From positions 32,152,001 to 32,216,000 of the forward strand of contig CM077597.1 of assembly GCA_039654915.1 (NCBI GenBank): a stretch of 64,000 bases of DNA. Reading direction: 5' to 3'. Source of the DNA: Aquilaria yunnanensis (Eukaryota; Streptophyta; Magnoliopsida; Malvales; Thymelaeaceae). A model generated the notes under the pieces. The model ran no database searches. It was not told the DNA's origin and was given only the letters and a program-made list of their open reading frames with translations. A program made the translations under genes and the position numbers. Shown piece after piece: positions 46,665 through 59,362 of the stretch (positions are counted from its first letter, which is position 1; each line of letters opens with the position of its first letter).

Positions 46665-49600
46665 ATGTTTATTGTGTGACAGCATGTTTTGTTTGGAAGG
46701 ACCAGTGTTCTGGTCATTGATTGCTATAGTATAGACTTGTTCCCACATAGGTTAAGTCCACTAGGTTGAGTCACTTATGAATTATTGAGCATATATGTGT
46801 ATTGTGCTTTGCTTTGTTGTTGTGAACAGGATGAGAACCAGGTAATGAGGAGGCCCATAATGAAAATGAAACTTCCTCTGATAGGAAGAGATGTCCTGGC
46901 TTTGTGCCAGAGGTCCAAGTCAGAGCTGTTGAGCCATTTAGCCAAGTATTACTGGGTCTTAATACCCAGGGGAAGAACTGAGCCCTTAATTTCTGGGTCT
47001 TGATACCCAGTGGGAAAGCTGAGCCATGAGGCCAAGTATTAATGGGTCTTGATAACCGGAGGCAAAATTGGAAGCAATGTAGGAGTACATGCCAACCATC
47101 GAGCATTCAGACCATGACAAGAAGTCAGGTATAAATCCCAGAACTTGCTGGGCAGTGAAGAGAGTCAGTAATGAAAAGAAGACTAGAAAGAGAATATGTG
47201 CTACAAGACCAAGCCAATAGAAATTGATGATGATGAAAGAAGAAAGTTCAGAGACAGAGGCCAATGAGCCTAGTTTGGCCCAAAAGCCAAACGCTAAGTT
47301 ACCAATAGCTGGATCCAGGAGAGATTCAATAATCAAATATGCTCCAGCAAAGATTCAGTAATCAGATGTGCTCCACAGTATGAGAAGCAGAAGCAGCTGT
47401 AAATAAAAAGGAACTTTGAGATGCCTGAAATCAAAGCTGAGATAGATTCTCAGAAGCAGTAGAGCCAAGGGCTGCTATGCTATGATGCAGAATATCCTGG
47501 CATTGGAGCAGGTGTTCAAGGATCAAACCAGGAATGCACCTGGTAGCAGAGATGAGCCCGAAAGGGAAAGCACAGAAAGAATGAACTTAAGGAGGGCCAG
47601 ATGGAGTGGATTCCTGGCACTAAAACCTCATATCTTTTGATGTGATCGTGATCCAGAGACAGAAGCAGATTGAGTTTACCTGTTTGAGCTGAGGTAGCTC
47701 TCAACATTAGAGCTTGAGTAGAGATTCAGTGGCTTTAGGTAAAGAATACCTAGACCTAAGAAGTTACTTCAAAGACCATGGCCCTGGAGCAACAATTCCA
47801 GAAACAAGCCATAAGGGATCTGGAAAGAGTAGCAGGATGTAAAAGCCAGCTAAGCAGAGAAAGCAAAAGCTTGGCATATGAGCTAAGAAAAAGTAAGAAA
47901 AGAAAGAAGAAAGGTATAAAAAAAAAAATGGATGGTCAAAGCTTGGCACACTAGCCAAGAAAAGCAGAACAACAGAGAAGGTAGCTGTCTTCTTGAGCTC
48001 GCTACAACCTTCCCTGAGAGACTCAAGGAAGATTCCATGGCAATAAGCCATGCTACAGATTCGTGGAGAGTTGTATTGAGTACTGTACCCAAAGTGTTGA
48101 ATCACTGGGTAAGGCAGTGACTTGCCAAGGAAGAAAGATGAAGACCTTGAGAGTTTAATGATAGAGGGCAATTGCCATAAAGGGCAAGACATGCCCCATC
48201 TTCATTGAGGAGACTGAAATTTTCATAAAAAGGCTAGCTATGCCCCCACCAGGCATACTGAGAGATACCTGGAGCAGGGAAAGGAAAATTGAGGATACTG
48301 GACGAGTATTCCAGATTGAGACATCAAGAAAGGCACAAGAGGACCATGAAGGCAAAGAGCTGAAGATACTGATGAAGAAATGGACCAGGTCAGGATTGAG
48401 TTAGAAGAACCCTGACAGGTAACATTTTATTTGGCAGATATGAATTATCAGTTTTAAATTGATACTAGTGCATTATTGTCTATGGAAACTGCCAAGTTAG
48501 TCAGAAGAATGAAATGATGAATGACAGAAATATGCACTGAAGTGCGCCTGGTTAGAAATACCAGAAATGAATTGATGACCGATAATAATGCTGCCACCCC
48601 AGAAATGGCAATGGTGGGAATGAACCAGAGAGGCGGGTAGCTCAAAGTGAGCATGGTTTGGCTAGAGAGCCAAATGCCAGGTCGGTGATACCTGATGAAA
48701 CTGCCCAAAGGCAGGTAGCTCAGAATGAGCGTAGTTTGGCTAATGAGCCAAATGATAGACTACAAGTACCAGGACCAAGCAGGGGAAGACAAGAAGGAAT
48801 GACATTGATGATGGAAATTTTCCTGGGTTAGTCCCAGAGGATCATTTAAGGGTGCTGAAGCACAAAACCTATGTTCATGAAGAAGGTGATTGCCTAAGGA
48901 TGAAAAGAAGCTGAAGTTAAGTAAGTATCGAGGGCAATTTAATACAAAGGAGGACAAAGACTAAGTCAGAACCCATTAAAATAAAGCTTGAGAACTCCTT
49001 AACCAGGAACATCTACCTGAAAAGCATCTATACTTTTGTAAAGGAGGAAGGTAAACCTCGAACCTGGATATTTTTCCAGCTGAGAATCGAGGAAGAAAAG
49101 GTCCTAAAGTTAGTGTGCAGGACCAGAAGCGGTTGCTTTGAGTACATGGTGATGCCATTTGGGCTTACTAATGATGACATACTGGTGCGCTCAAAGGATG
49201 AAAAAGCCCATAAGGAGCACCCAAGAGTGGTGCCCAGCCTGAAAAGGAATAGCAGTTGTATGGCAAGCTAAGTGCCAAATCTGGGCTAAGGAAAATTGAA
49301 ATCCTCGGACAGTTGATCAATGAGCATAGTTAAGCTATTGATCTCGAGCAGATGAAGATATCTTGGAATGGAAGCAACCTCAGTGTGAGGGACTTGTGAA
49401 GAAATTGACTGCAGCCCACTACTGGAATTTTTACCAGACCCTGAGAAGTGTCAGTTATTCACTAATGGGATGGGCTGAGTTGTGAAAAAAGGAAACAAGC
49501 TACGACTTGTGGATCAAGGCAAGTAAGACCTTATGAGGAGAGCTATCCAGTTTATAATCTGGAGTTGACAGAGAGAGTTGAAACAAAAAGGGGAGATGAG

Positions 49601-49725
49601 TACTTATATGGCCAGTGGAAGAGGCTGCTTGACAGAAAGGTATGCCACCAGTGTTCTGGTATTAAACAGGCTACCTGAGCAGGATGATTTTGGACTCCTG
49701 GGAAATTTGGAGGGCCAAATTTCTT

Positions 49726-49736
49726 AAGGGGGGGAG
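49726..49736 (+). other. Polypurine tract of element C
   Basis: AAGGGGGGGAG lies three bases before the right LTR and would prime plus-strand DNA synthesis. Confidence 0.9.
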
Positions 49737-49739
49737 TAT

Positions 49740-52700
49740 TGTCATACCCGGAAAGGACTAAATGACTAAGTCCCGGGTTAAGTGGAGTAAAGACAGAAAA
49801 AGTTTCCAAATTTGGAAACTTGGCAAAAAAATTTTGGAGACTTGGAATTTATTAAGGAATGGGCATTAATGAGTGTTGGACACTCCAAGGATCATGCTTG
49901 GCTTAGGCCAAGAGTTGTGATGATGATATTGGTGGAAATTGAAATTGAGGGACTCAATTGCACAAAGAAAAGTTGGGTGGGAGGACTCAATTGCAAAGTT
50001 GGAGAAAGATGGAGGACCAAGTAAGTAATTTGGCCATTTTGCATGAAAAATATATGCATGACCAGCCACCCCATGTTACCAATTTAAATTTGGCCTACTA
50101 CACATTCCACTCATCATTTATTTTATTCCTCCACTATTCTTGTCTCCCACTTCCTATTAAACTATTATTGTTTGGCCACCCATGTCTCCCACTCACATAT
50201 TAATTATTTGCCCATCACATGCTTGTCTCCCACTTATGCTCCACTATCATTGTTTATTTGCTCCACTCATATTTGTTTATTACCCATTAAACTAATCCTC
50301 CACTACAAATTCCACTAAGATAATTTATTCCCCCATTATCCTTTGTCTATTATTGTTTAATGGCTCCAAGATATCCCATTAAACTATTCCCCCCACTCAC
50401 ATTTGTCTATTGCTTATTTTAATTGCCATTTGACCATTCTCCCACAACTTTGAAATTGAATGGCCGGCCATTGCTTCCAAATATGCATTTCACATGCATT
50501 TGGCTTGCATTTCTTCTAATTGGAAGCACTAAATTCGGCCATGCTCTTGTTTTACCATTCAAACACTTAATTCTCTCTCTCTCTAGCACCAAGTGCTCTC
50601 ATTTGCTCTCCCTTCTCTCTAAAACCAGCCATGGTGTTCTTCCAAGTTCATCATCTTCTTCCTCCCTCAACAAATTCGGCCATGACCAAAATCCAAGCTT
50701 TTCCCACATGCAAACACATTTCCATGAAGCTTTCAACCTCCTAAACACATCTAGACCAAAATCGAAGAGAGATGTCAAGGGAAACCCATGGAAAAATGCT
50801 TGAGAATATTCGGCCATGATGAGAAAATGGTGTTCTTGAGCTCATCTCAAGAGCTCATGAGCATGCTTGGCATTTCTAAGCTATGAGAAGCAAGGAAGTG
50901 AAGAAGAACATCAAGAAACAAGCTCTTGAATTTTCGGCCATGGAGGAACTTAGTGTTCTTGAGCTTCACACATGATCTCATGAACATGCATGGCATTTCT
51001 AAGCCATGAGGAGCAAGAAAAACAAGGAAAACGTCAAGGAAGAACAAGCTCAAGATTCGGCCATAAACAAGGTTGTAAGTGAATCATGTTTTCATTGTTA
51101 ATTCCTTGTGTTTTGAGCTAGATATTACTTTTTAATGCTTTGTATTTGCTGGATTTTTGCAAGGAAAATCAAGTGAAGGTTCGGCCATGGAGGATTTATA
51201 GTGCTCTTGGACTCAACTTGAGAGTTCAAGGCATGCATGGCACTTTTAAGCCATCAAAAGCAAGGAAATGGAGGAGAACTCCAAGAAAAGCAAGGATGAA
51301 GTTTCGGCCATGAATGTCCATGGAATTTTGAGGCTTGAAACCAAGTGTTCTTGGTGCCTTGAGGCTTGTATAGCCTTTCCAAGCAAAGAAACAAACAAAA
51401 GATGCAAAGAAAAGCAAGGAGTATATTCGGCCAAATGGGTATTTTTGGCATGCAAGCTTGAAACCAAGTGTTCTTGGTTGTGAAGATGTTCTTGTGAGTG
51501 TACATGTTGATGGCCAAAAGTTGGATGCAAAAAGAGAAGATTTATGAGCAAAAATCAAGCTTGAAAGATTCGGCCATATGTTGATTTTAATATCTTGGCA
51601 TGTTAGCCATGTGTAGAAGTTTTATGAGCAAAAAATCAAGCTTGAAAAATTCGGCCATATGTTGATTTTAATATCTTGGCATGTTAGCCATGTGGAGCCA
51701 AGTGTTCTTGGCATATTTTGAGTCCTAGATGACTTGTACAAGCAAAAATCACAAAGAAGAAATGAAGCATGCATTCGGCCATGGTGCCAATTTTTGGCAG
51801 ATGTGTGTTAACCAAGTAATTTGGTGGCAAAAGTGTTCACAAGGAAAATTTGGGACTAAAGTGGCAAAGAAGAATTCAAGGACAATTCTGTCAACAATTG
51901 TTCTTGAGGTGCTTGAGTGGAAAACCCAGAGTTTTGAGTAATATTGGCCAAATGGACCATAATGGCATTATTGGCAAGTGGGCTACTTTGACTCAACACT
52001 TGGGCTAAATCCTGAAAAGGTTAATATAGGCCCAAGTCCTGAAGATGTATATTGGGCCTAAAGGCTGAATTGGGCTAAATCCTGAAAAGGTTAATATAGG
52101 CCCAAGTCCAGAAGAGAATTAAAAGGCCAAGTGGGCCTGAGAAGATAAAAGGCCAAGTGGGCCTGAGGAATTAAAAGGCCAAGTGGGCCTGAGTTAATAA
52201 AAGGCCAGTTGGGCCTGAGTTCCAGAACAGGCCAAGTGGGCCTGGGTTCCATAGAAGGCCAAGTGGGCCTGAGTTCCTGGAAAGCCCAAGTTGGGCCAAG
52301 ATTTCAGAAAAGGCCAATTGGGCCTAAACTTCCAGAAAAGGCCAATTGGGCCTACACTTTCAGAAAAGGCCAAGTTGGGCCTCAATTCACAGCAAGGCGA
52401 AAATGGGCTACAATTCACTACATGGGCTACATAGGCAAACTTGGGCTAAATTGGCAGCAATGGCTACATTGGCCATCTTGGCTATAATGCCAACATTGGC
52501 TACAATTGGAATTGGACTTTAACCAAGAAGGGTAATTATGGGGCCTTTCCTCTTTAAGTAAGGTTGAGTAAGTTAAACCAAGAGTCCTTGGTAAATTATG
52601 GTTCTCATGGTTCATGAAAAGTAAGAAATTAACTTGCTAGTGTATTGGGCTTTATAGGTCCATTAAGGCAAGGGCAAAGTTACAACAACAAACAAAGCAA

Positions 52701-54405
52701 AGCAAGGCAAAGACAATGAGCAAAAAGGTTATACAAATGGTGGTAAGAATCCCAATACTCACTCTCCATGGTATATTTTCCATGTCCTTTCAGTGTGAGT
52801 ATTAGTGCCCCTATGTGATGGTCAAAGCACCAAGTGACCATAGGTGTGCATGTCAGGGCTACGTGGTTGTTACTTTTGTGAGGTCTCATGTACTTTCTTA
52901 GTTTAATAATTGGGCACATAAGTGCGTATTGGACGAGGATCGTTGCTTCGGCAACTATGGATAATTGGGCACATAAGTGCGTACTGGGCGAGGTGGTGTT
53001 GCTTCGGCAACGATGGTATACTCATGAGTAGAATAGCAAGCATTTGGGTCTTGGTATCGAGTTTGGCCAACTCGGTCCCAAGATAATGAGCTCAGATAAG
53101 ATAAAAAAAGAAAAATGGTCGACCGGAAATGGTTATGCAAATGCGAATGCTTGCGATGCCCACAGGTTACGAGGAACAGTGGTGTGTGCGTTGAGTTGTG
53201 TGCTTCTCTGAAATTGTTTGTGCATGCTGACCCTGATTATTATTATTATTATTGCTATCATGCCATACTGTGTGTTTTCTTGTTTTAGTGTTTTCCTTTG
53301 CAGGAATATGGAAAATGCCATTACGTTCTTGGCACACTTTGGCTTTAAAAGCCGGATATGACTATGAAAGTCATGAGATACCTACCTCACGCCGGGATTC
53401 TTATTGAGTTTTATAACTCACCCGCCCTGCTAAACATTTTTCAGGAAATGGATGGCTTGATAGATCAAGCGAGGAGTACCAGAGTACTCGTTACGATACA
53501 CTAAAAGGTTGGGTATGTGTATAGTGATGCTCAGTAAAATCATATGCTCAAAGTGACTTGTGTGGTATAGATTGCTTGTGGAACAAGCTAATGTTGTGGA
53601 CTTACCTGTGCAGGATATGGAGTCTAGAAGTTGTGGGAACAAGGTCTATAAGGTGGATTGTGTTCCATGTCTATTTGAGTTACAGATTAAGTAGAGATGA
53701 AAACTTGGTCTGTAAAACTTGAACCTAGATAAACTTAGACATAAAGCATTCCTTGGTATGTTTTCCAAGTAGGTGATGCTTGTTTGCTGTGCTATGGATA
53801 GGCATAGTTCTGGTTGACTTATGATGATGAACTTTGCCTTGGATGGATGACTATGATGAATAATGCCATGATGGATATTCATGTTATGTGTACTAGACTT
53901 GGCTGATGCTCATGGACATGCAAATATGTTTTCAAACTTGAAAATAAGATGGGCTTCTTTGTTGCCATGCATTGGACTAGTACACTTGATGGGCACACAT
54001 TCTATGCACTTACTGGACTAAGTGATTGCTTTGCTTGAATTACAAGATTGATTGGCTGAATATGTGTACCTAAGGAAGGATCTCCAGTGAACCTAGATTT
54101 GTATGGAGTTGGTTGCTGATTTGATAAGATGGCATCTAAGAGCATTATGTGCATGAAAATCTGTTAAGTTGAGAAAGCTCATAATTGGAACACTAAAATT
54201 CCACATAGGTGCTAGCTTGACCTTAAAGAGCACCCTGAAACATATTGAAGGTAAATAATCAATCAAGCTAGAACCAGATTAGATCCTGGACTCTCACGCC
54301 GTAGGTGCTCGTAGTATTAAATAAAGCCCCTCAAATGTGAATAACTTCCGCTGCAAGCTTTGATAATTGGGCCCAGATGGGCCAGGGGCAGTACGGGGCG
54401 TGACA
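49740..54405 (+). repeat. Element C right (3') LTR, 4666 bp
   Basis: Same length and order as 41983-46648, with only two differences noticed (53808 T, 54042 A). It is followed directly by TTACC and then by the interrupted copia reverse transcriptase sequence. Confidence 0.97.
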
Positions 54406-54410
54406 TTACC

Positions 54411-55677
54411 TTTTTCAATTTTCCTTAAAGCTAGTCATTTTGCACACCAAGTTGATGTAGTTCCTAGTTCTTAGCTACCACCACTGCTCATAAGCACCTT
54501 ACAGTTGTTAGTTTCACAACTAGTTCAAATTTTTTTTAGCAGTCCATTCCTTCAACTTGATTGTAACCTTTGGCCATAAGCCTCAACTTATATTGCTCAA
54601 CAATGCCATCAGCTCTATGCTTTACTTTATAGACCTATTTTGAACCAATTAGTTTCTTATTAGGCAGCAATTCTTCCAGCATCCATTTGTGATTTTTTTT
54701 TGTAAAGCCTCAACTTCTTTTTTGTTATTGCATTTATCTACTTGGGATCTTTATTAGCCTCTACAAAATTCTATGCCTCCTTGTTCTCCAAAATGCCCTT
54801 AGAAAGGCTTTACAGGGAGTATTAAATCAAGAATATGTAAGATGATTAGAAATAGGGTAAGGTTGACTTTAGGAAGCATGATTGTCATTTTATGATGATG
54901 AATTGCTCACTATCACAGAATCACATACATAAATCATTTTCTTTGTTGAGGTCTAAGCTACTAACTAGGTGACATGTTTTCTTATATCTTGGGTTCAGGC
55001 ATAGGTTTTTGTTGGTCATGATTTTGGATGAAATTTTCAGGCACAACACTTTCTTCAGACTGGGTTAGTTTTATGTGGTTATCTTGTGTACAACAAGTTC
55101 TTTAAAAGGAAAGATATTCTCATAAAAGATTGCATCCCTTAATACAAGTGTTTGGTGGGAATCCAAGTTAAATGCCTTCTACCCTTTTTGGTCGGCAAGA
55201 CAATCTATAAGCAAATATGGTCTTGAGCGAGCTTCAAATTTGTCCTTTATTTTTTACTTGTTATGCATGTAACAGCGACATCATAGTATTCAATGATGAT
55301 CAAGAGATGAAATCTTAAAGATAATATTTCTTATGAGCTTTTGTTAGAAAACTTTGATGAAGGCGTGTGATTTATGAGATAATGTTGCGTCAAAATGCAT
55401 TCACCCCAAAATTTAATGGGTAAATGAGCTTGAAAGCAAAGAGAACAAGCTACCTCAAGAATATGTCTATGTTTTCTCTTGGCAATTTCATTTTGTTGGA
55501 AAGTATCAACACATGTTGTTTGAAGTAAGATACCATTTTCATGGTAAAAATTTTACATGGGACAAACAATAGGTTCAGGTGCATTATTGATTCTAACTTG
55601 ATGAGTGACCCTACTACTTTGGCTTTGTTTCATAGAGTTGAAAATTGTGAGATATTTATGGGCATCTAAATTATGTT
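54411..55677 (-). pseudogene. Copia reverse transcriptase N-part and linker
   Basis: Near 54540-54670 the minus strand encodes NKKLIGSK, VYKVKHRADGIVEQYK and LMAKGYNQVEGMD, the conserved start of Copia reverse transcriptase. The region between that and integrase (54700-55670) is broken by stops. Confidence 0.8.
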
Positions 55678-55914
55678 TTAGCAAGAATTCCAAGTGCATC
55701 TACTGTAATCATCAGTGATAGTAAGAAAATAATTAGCACCAACAAGAGAAAGAGTTCCATATAGACCCCAAATTTCAATATGAATCAAATTAAAAGGATG
55801 TTGTATTTTGGTAACACTCAAAGGAAATGAATTTCTTGTTTGTTTAGCCTGGTGACAAGGATTACATGATTTTTCCAATTCCTTAATGATAGACTTACCT
55901 AGTTGAAGGTACAT
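55678..55914 (-). pseudogene. Copia integrase N-terminal region
   Basis: CNPCHQAKQTRNSFPLSVTK, LIHIEIWGLYGTLSLVGANY and FLTITDDYSRCTW match the zinc-binding region end and the start of the Copia integrase core. Confidence 0.88.
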
Positions 55915-56853
55915 GGCTAGTTTCTGAAATAGGATTTATCCAAGTCTTTTGTGCCATAAAACTGAAGGATACTCAAGAATGGTTGCAGCAATGATTAGTG
56001 TTGTGATTCCTTAAAATTATTACAACCCATCATGAGCTTTACCTATGCCAGTCAACTTCCTTGACCTCAAGTCCTGTATTGCACAAAAGTCCAAAAAGAA
56101 AGTCATTAAGTAGTTTAGATCTTTAGTAAGTCTACTAAATGAAAGAAAGTTATATATAAAATCTGGCACATGTAACACATTTTAAGCTTTATGTCTCTCG
56201 AGAACTGCACTTCACCTTTTGCATGAGTTTTAAGTTTCATACCATTAGGAAGACAAACAGATGGTGAAATGGAATTAAGATCCAAACCCTTAAGTGTTAA
56301 GGTGACAAATGCTTTGATGCTCCACCATCAATTGTCCAATCAAATGAAAAGGTAGTACTCTTACTAGCAAAGTTCGCCATTGTACCTTGATTTTGGTTGG
56401 ACAACAAATCAATCAATTGATTGTATTAAGCCTGAGTGAGGAAGGGTCTATTTTTGGAAGATTCACACTTTGTCTAATAGGTTGTTGTTTTTTTCACCAC
56501 ACCTTTGCTTTGTTTTGCTTTGTCCTTTATCCTTTACAATTTCTTTTTCTTGTCCTACCAATCTAGATACATAATAAGCTCAAGGTACAAGTTCATGTTG
56601 TGACTAGATTTCCCACATCACACTGAATGTTTGCTCTTTTTTACTTATTGCTTTGGCCCTTTTTTTACAATAAAGGCAGCAGCCACACTTGTGGTTGTCT
56701 CCTAACAATGACACTTTGTTATTATTCTTCCTTCACCGCCAAGGCATATGCCTAACTAATTTTTGGAGGAAGATTTAGGTTTAAAATTTAGGGCCTGATC
56801 ACACCAAAGTTGTTATTCAAACTGATAAAAAAGCTATTTAATTTCTTGCCTCC

Positions 56854-57111
56854 TTATTCAACTAAGTTAACTTTCACTACAACACATGCAAAAGTTGTAA
56901 CATTGTTATAATTCACAAATTTGTCCAACAAGCCTTTTAATTTCATGAAGTAGGCTGCAATGGATTGATCTCCATACTGCATCAACATTACTTCTCTTTT
57001 CAATTCATGTATGCGTGGAGCATTGCCTTGCATGAACCTCACTTGAAGATTATCCCACATATCCTTTATAGAATCAACAAATGCTGCACTATTATGGAGT
57101 TCTAAAGCCAA
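56854..57111 (-). pseudogene. Copia gag (UBN2-type)
   Basis: DSIKDMWDNLQVRFMQGNAP, RIHELKREVMLMQYGDQSIA and AYFMKLKGLLDKF are characteristic of Copia gag. Between this and integrase (55915-56850) lie a degenerate zinc-knuckle region near 56550-56660 and stops. Confidence 0.88.
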
Positions 57112-57462
57112 AGCATTAAATAGCCATAAAATCGTGATAGAATTACATTTTCCTATACTTGACTTTTCTCTTAGTCATCATTTGGTTTATAGGGGGTTAC
57201 ATCAACAAATCCTAGCTTATTTTTGGCATGAAGTGCATTCAACATTACACATTGCCATGCATGATAGTTTTCTCCATTCAATTGACTACCCACATGAACA
57301 GTCCTTAAATTATCTGATAGTCTAAGGTAGAACAGTGATGAAAGGTCATTTGGTGGTCACACATTTAAACCTAATGAACCAATAGTTTTCTTGCTTTCAT
57401 CTATTATATTGATCAAATAGTTTAGGGTAAGTGTTTTGGAATTGACCGTTGCTCTGATGCCA

Positions 57463-57697
57463 TGTAAAGTTTCAAGATTTGTGGAAGACTTTCCATGTCA
57501 TTTATGTATGCACAAAAATGTGACATGTACACAAGAGAATTTGGAAGATAGAACTTCAAGATACGATAGGATAGCTATACAAAATTATCTCTCAAGCTAT
57601 TATAGCCTTTTCTACGTCATGTATGTATCTAGATTCTTGCAAAGAAAAAGTATGTACACATGGTGTAAAGAAAAGTAAAGACCAAGCTATCTCAATA
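57463..57697 (-). repeat. Copia 5' LTR, 235 bp
   Basis: Starts TGTAAAGTTTC and ends CTCAATA on the plus strand. It aligns with both pieces of the left LTR. Confidence 0.9.
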
Positions 57698-57702
57698 GAT
57701 AA

Positions 57703-58649
57703 GGTGTGATTTTGCCACTAATGTTTAATGTCGCTGTCACTTAAACCTTCATGTTTAAGCATGGTAAAATAAAGCAAAAACTTTAGAATTTAAACTAATT
57801 CACCTACTAACAAATAAATAAAATTGAAAATGGGTCATTAACCTATATTTTTTTATTTCATTTTAATCCTAAATGTAAATTTAGGCCATCGCTACCACAA
57901 ACTATAAAATAGCTAATCCACACTTGTCCTAGCATCGCACTCCCATTTCTTCCAACCCCTGATTATTCTTTACCATCACTCGCCATCATTGATGGTTAAT
58001 TGAGTAGGATAGATGAACGTAGGCCTTCAAACCACCATGTCATAGCAATTTTTCATTGTTAGTTATTGTTGTTCTAGAGGTCCCACATCAACTTTATGAA
58101 TTATAGTTTAAGTTATACATATGTCTCGTAGTAAATTGAAACATAATAGCTGAGCTGCAGTATCTGCATTTTGTGTGAATAAATTTGTAAATAAAATAAA
58201 ATGTTATAGATGCCTGGAGTTGTGTAAAAGTCTCAAGCCCTCCATTACGAATGAAAGGGTCGAGTAATTATTGTGACCCTTAAAACCTAAGTGTTTCCTT
58301 TATATAGTAGGTAAGGCCCTTGCTGGTCAAGAAAAAAGGCCTACCTCCTGGATAGGGATGTGATCCAATAGAATAGTTAGATATTTTAAAATAAGAGAAA
58401 GTAAAAGAGTTTAGCCATCACTTATAACTAGCACTATACTCATCATACAAACAAAATTATACAAGATAAAGGGAAAATTTTTATATAATAATTAATAACT
58501 TGTTAGTATATCTGATTGAGTAGAATAATAAAAGGCATAAGAGTGTTATAAATGTGAATTGTTCAGTTATAAGCTTTTTTAAATGTAGTGTATGAAAAAT
58601 TTTTTCTCATGTAATTTATACACCTATAACTAAAAATTAAAAGATGAAC
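57703..58649. other. Native FPS intron 6 sequence
   Basis: AT-rich. A stretch near 58075-58340 (GGTCCCACATCAACTTTATGAA onward) looks like a decayed repeat, but I cannot classify it. No gene seen. Confidence 0.35.
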
Positions 58650-58995
58650 TAACACCCAATTCATTTTCACTTAAGTCAATTGACTTCAAAATGGCTTCTT
58701 TTTATTCTTATGTCTTTTTCACCTGAAACTAATTTAATTAAAAGTCAATATTATGTAGCTACAATAATCCATTAAAAATACAATTTTTGTAATCTTACTA
58801 AATTTTTATGAAATTTTCTAATTTAAGGCATTAAAAAGGAAAAATTCATAAAAATTTAAAAACATCATGAAAATTTACTTTCAAATAGATTATTGCATCT
58901 ACATAATATTGACTTTCAAATGAAATTGATTTCAGGCAAAAAAAGATGTAAAAGTAAAAATAAGTCAGCTGACTTAAGTTAAAATGAATTGACTC
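58650..58995. mobile_element. Foldback MITE in FPS intron 6, about 345 bp
   Basis: The left arm (CAATTCATTTTCACTTAAGTCA...AAAGTCAATATTATGTAG) pairs with the right arm (reverse complement CAATTCATTTTAACTTAAGTCA...AAAGTCAATATTATGTAG) over more than 120 bp. A related element lies in intron 9. The target duplication is not resolved. Confidence 0.75.
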
Positions 58996-59362
58996 AAAAT
59001 CATTTATTATATGGGAAAAATATTAATAATTTTTTTAAACATAAAAACAGTGGTCAAATAACAAAAACTAAATCAAAATCCAAAATTTTGATAAAATTAC
59101 AAATTATTAATTTCTCTTCATCCTCCACAAAATCTATTGTCCTCGTAATGTTTGAACTCTAAATGTATGATATTTCTTATCATTAACAAAAGGGAAAATG
59201 CATATTCATACTGAAAGTGATTATCCCTAAAAAAGTGAACATACTTTGGTTAAAATATTTTGGTTGATGAACTCTTTCGAGAATAAATTTGTGTGGATGC
59301 TTACCCAATGTGATTGTTGTAGGACTTGTAGTAGTATGGAATTAGTAACATACCATCATATG

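Larger units (their letters stand above)
46649..49739 (+). pseudogene. Element C internal region with gypsy pol remnants
   Basis: Purine-rich, no long frame. Recognisable pieces in shifting frames are a protease-like IDTSALLSMETAK near 48460, and a reverse transcriptase piece GCFEYMVMPFGLTN near 49130-49170. The latter is joined directly to DDILVRSKDEKAH, so about 25 residues before the catalytic DD are deleted. An RNase H piece SRQVRPYEESYPVYNLEL lies near 49510-49565. This order fits Ty3/gypsy. No functional protein can be made. Confidence 0.75.
41983..54405 (+). mobile_element. Young LTR retrotransposon C, 12,423 bp, TTACC duplication, non-autonomous
   Basis: The two LTRs (41983-46648 and 49740-54405) are each exactly 4666 bp and almost identical. 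Perfect TTACC duplications lie at 41978-41982 and 54406-54410. The primer site TGGTATCAGAGC (46653-46664) follows the left LTR, and a polypurine tract (49726-49736) precedes the right one, so the element is plus-strand, in the sense of the FPS gene. The internal region is only 3.1 kb and holds broken gypsy protease, reverse transcriptase and RNase H pieces, so mobility must have been supplied by another element. Confidence 0.95.
22315..57697 (-). mobile_element. Ty1/copia retrotransposon, split by nested insertions, GATAA duplication
   Basis: Perfect GATAA duplications lie at 22310-22314 and 57698-57702. LTRs of about 230-235 bp sit at both ends. On the minus strand the order is 5' LTR (57463-57697), primer site TGGCATCAGAGC next to it (about 57451-57462), gag (56854-57111), integrase (55678-55914), reverse transcriptase (54540-54670, then 41700-41977), RNase H (41127-41400, then 23779-24098) and 3' LTR. 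This Copia order (integrase before reverse transcriptase) is clear. Stops and frameshifts make it inactive. It holds a Mutator-like element, gypsy element A and element C. Confidence 0.9.

Noticed and set aside
41978..54410. Possibility that the two 4.67-kb repeats are an assembly duplication
   Set aside because: The TTACC duplication, primer site after the left copy, polypurine tract before the right copy and resumed copia reverse transcriptase on both sides are what a real LTR insertion leaves.
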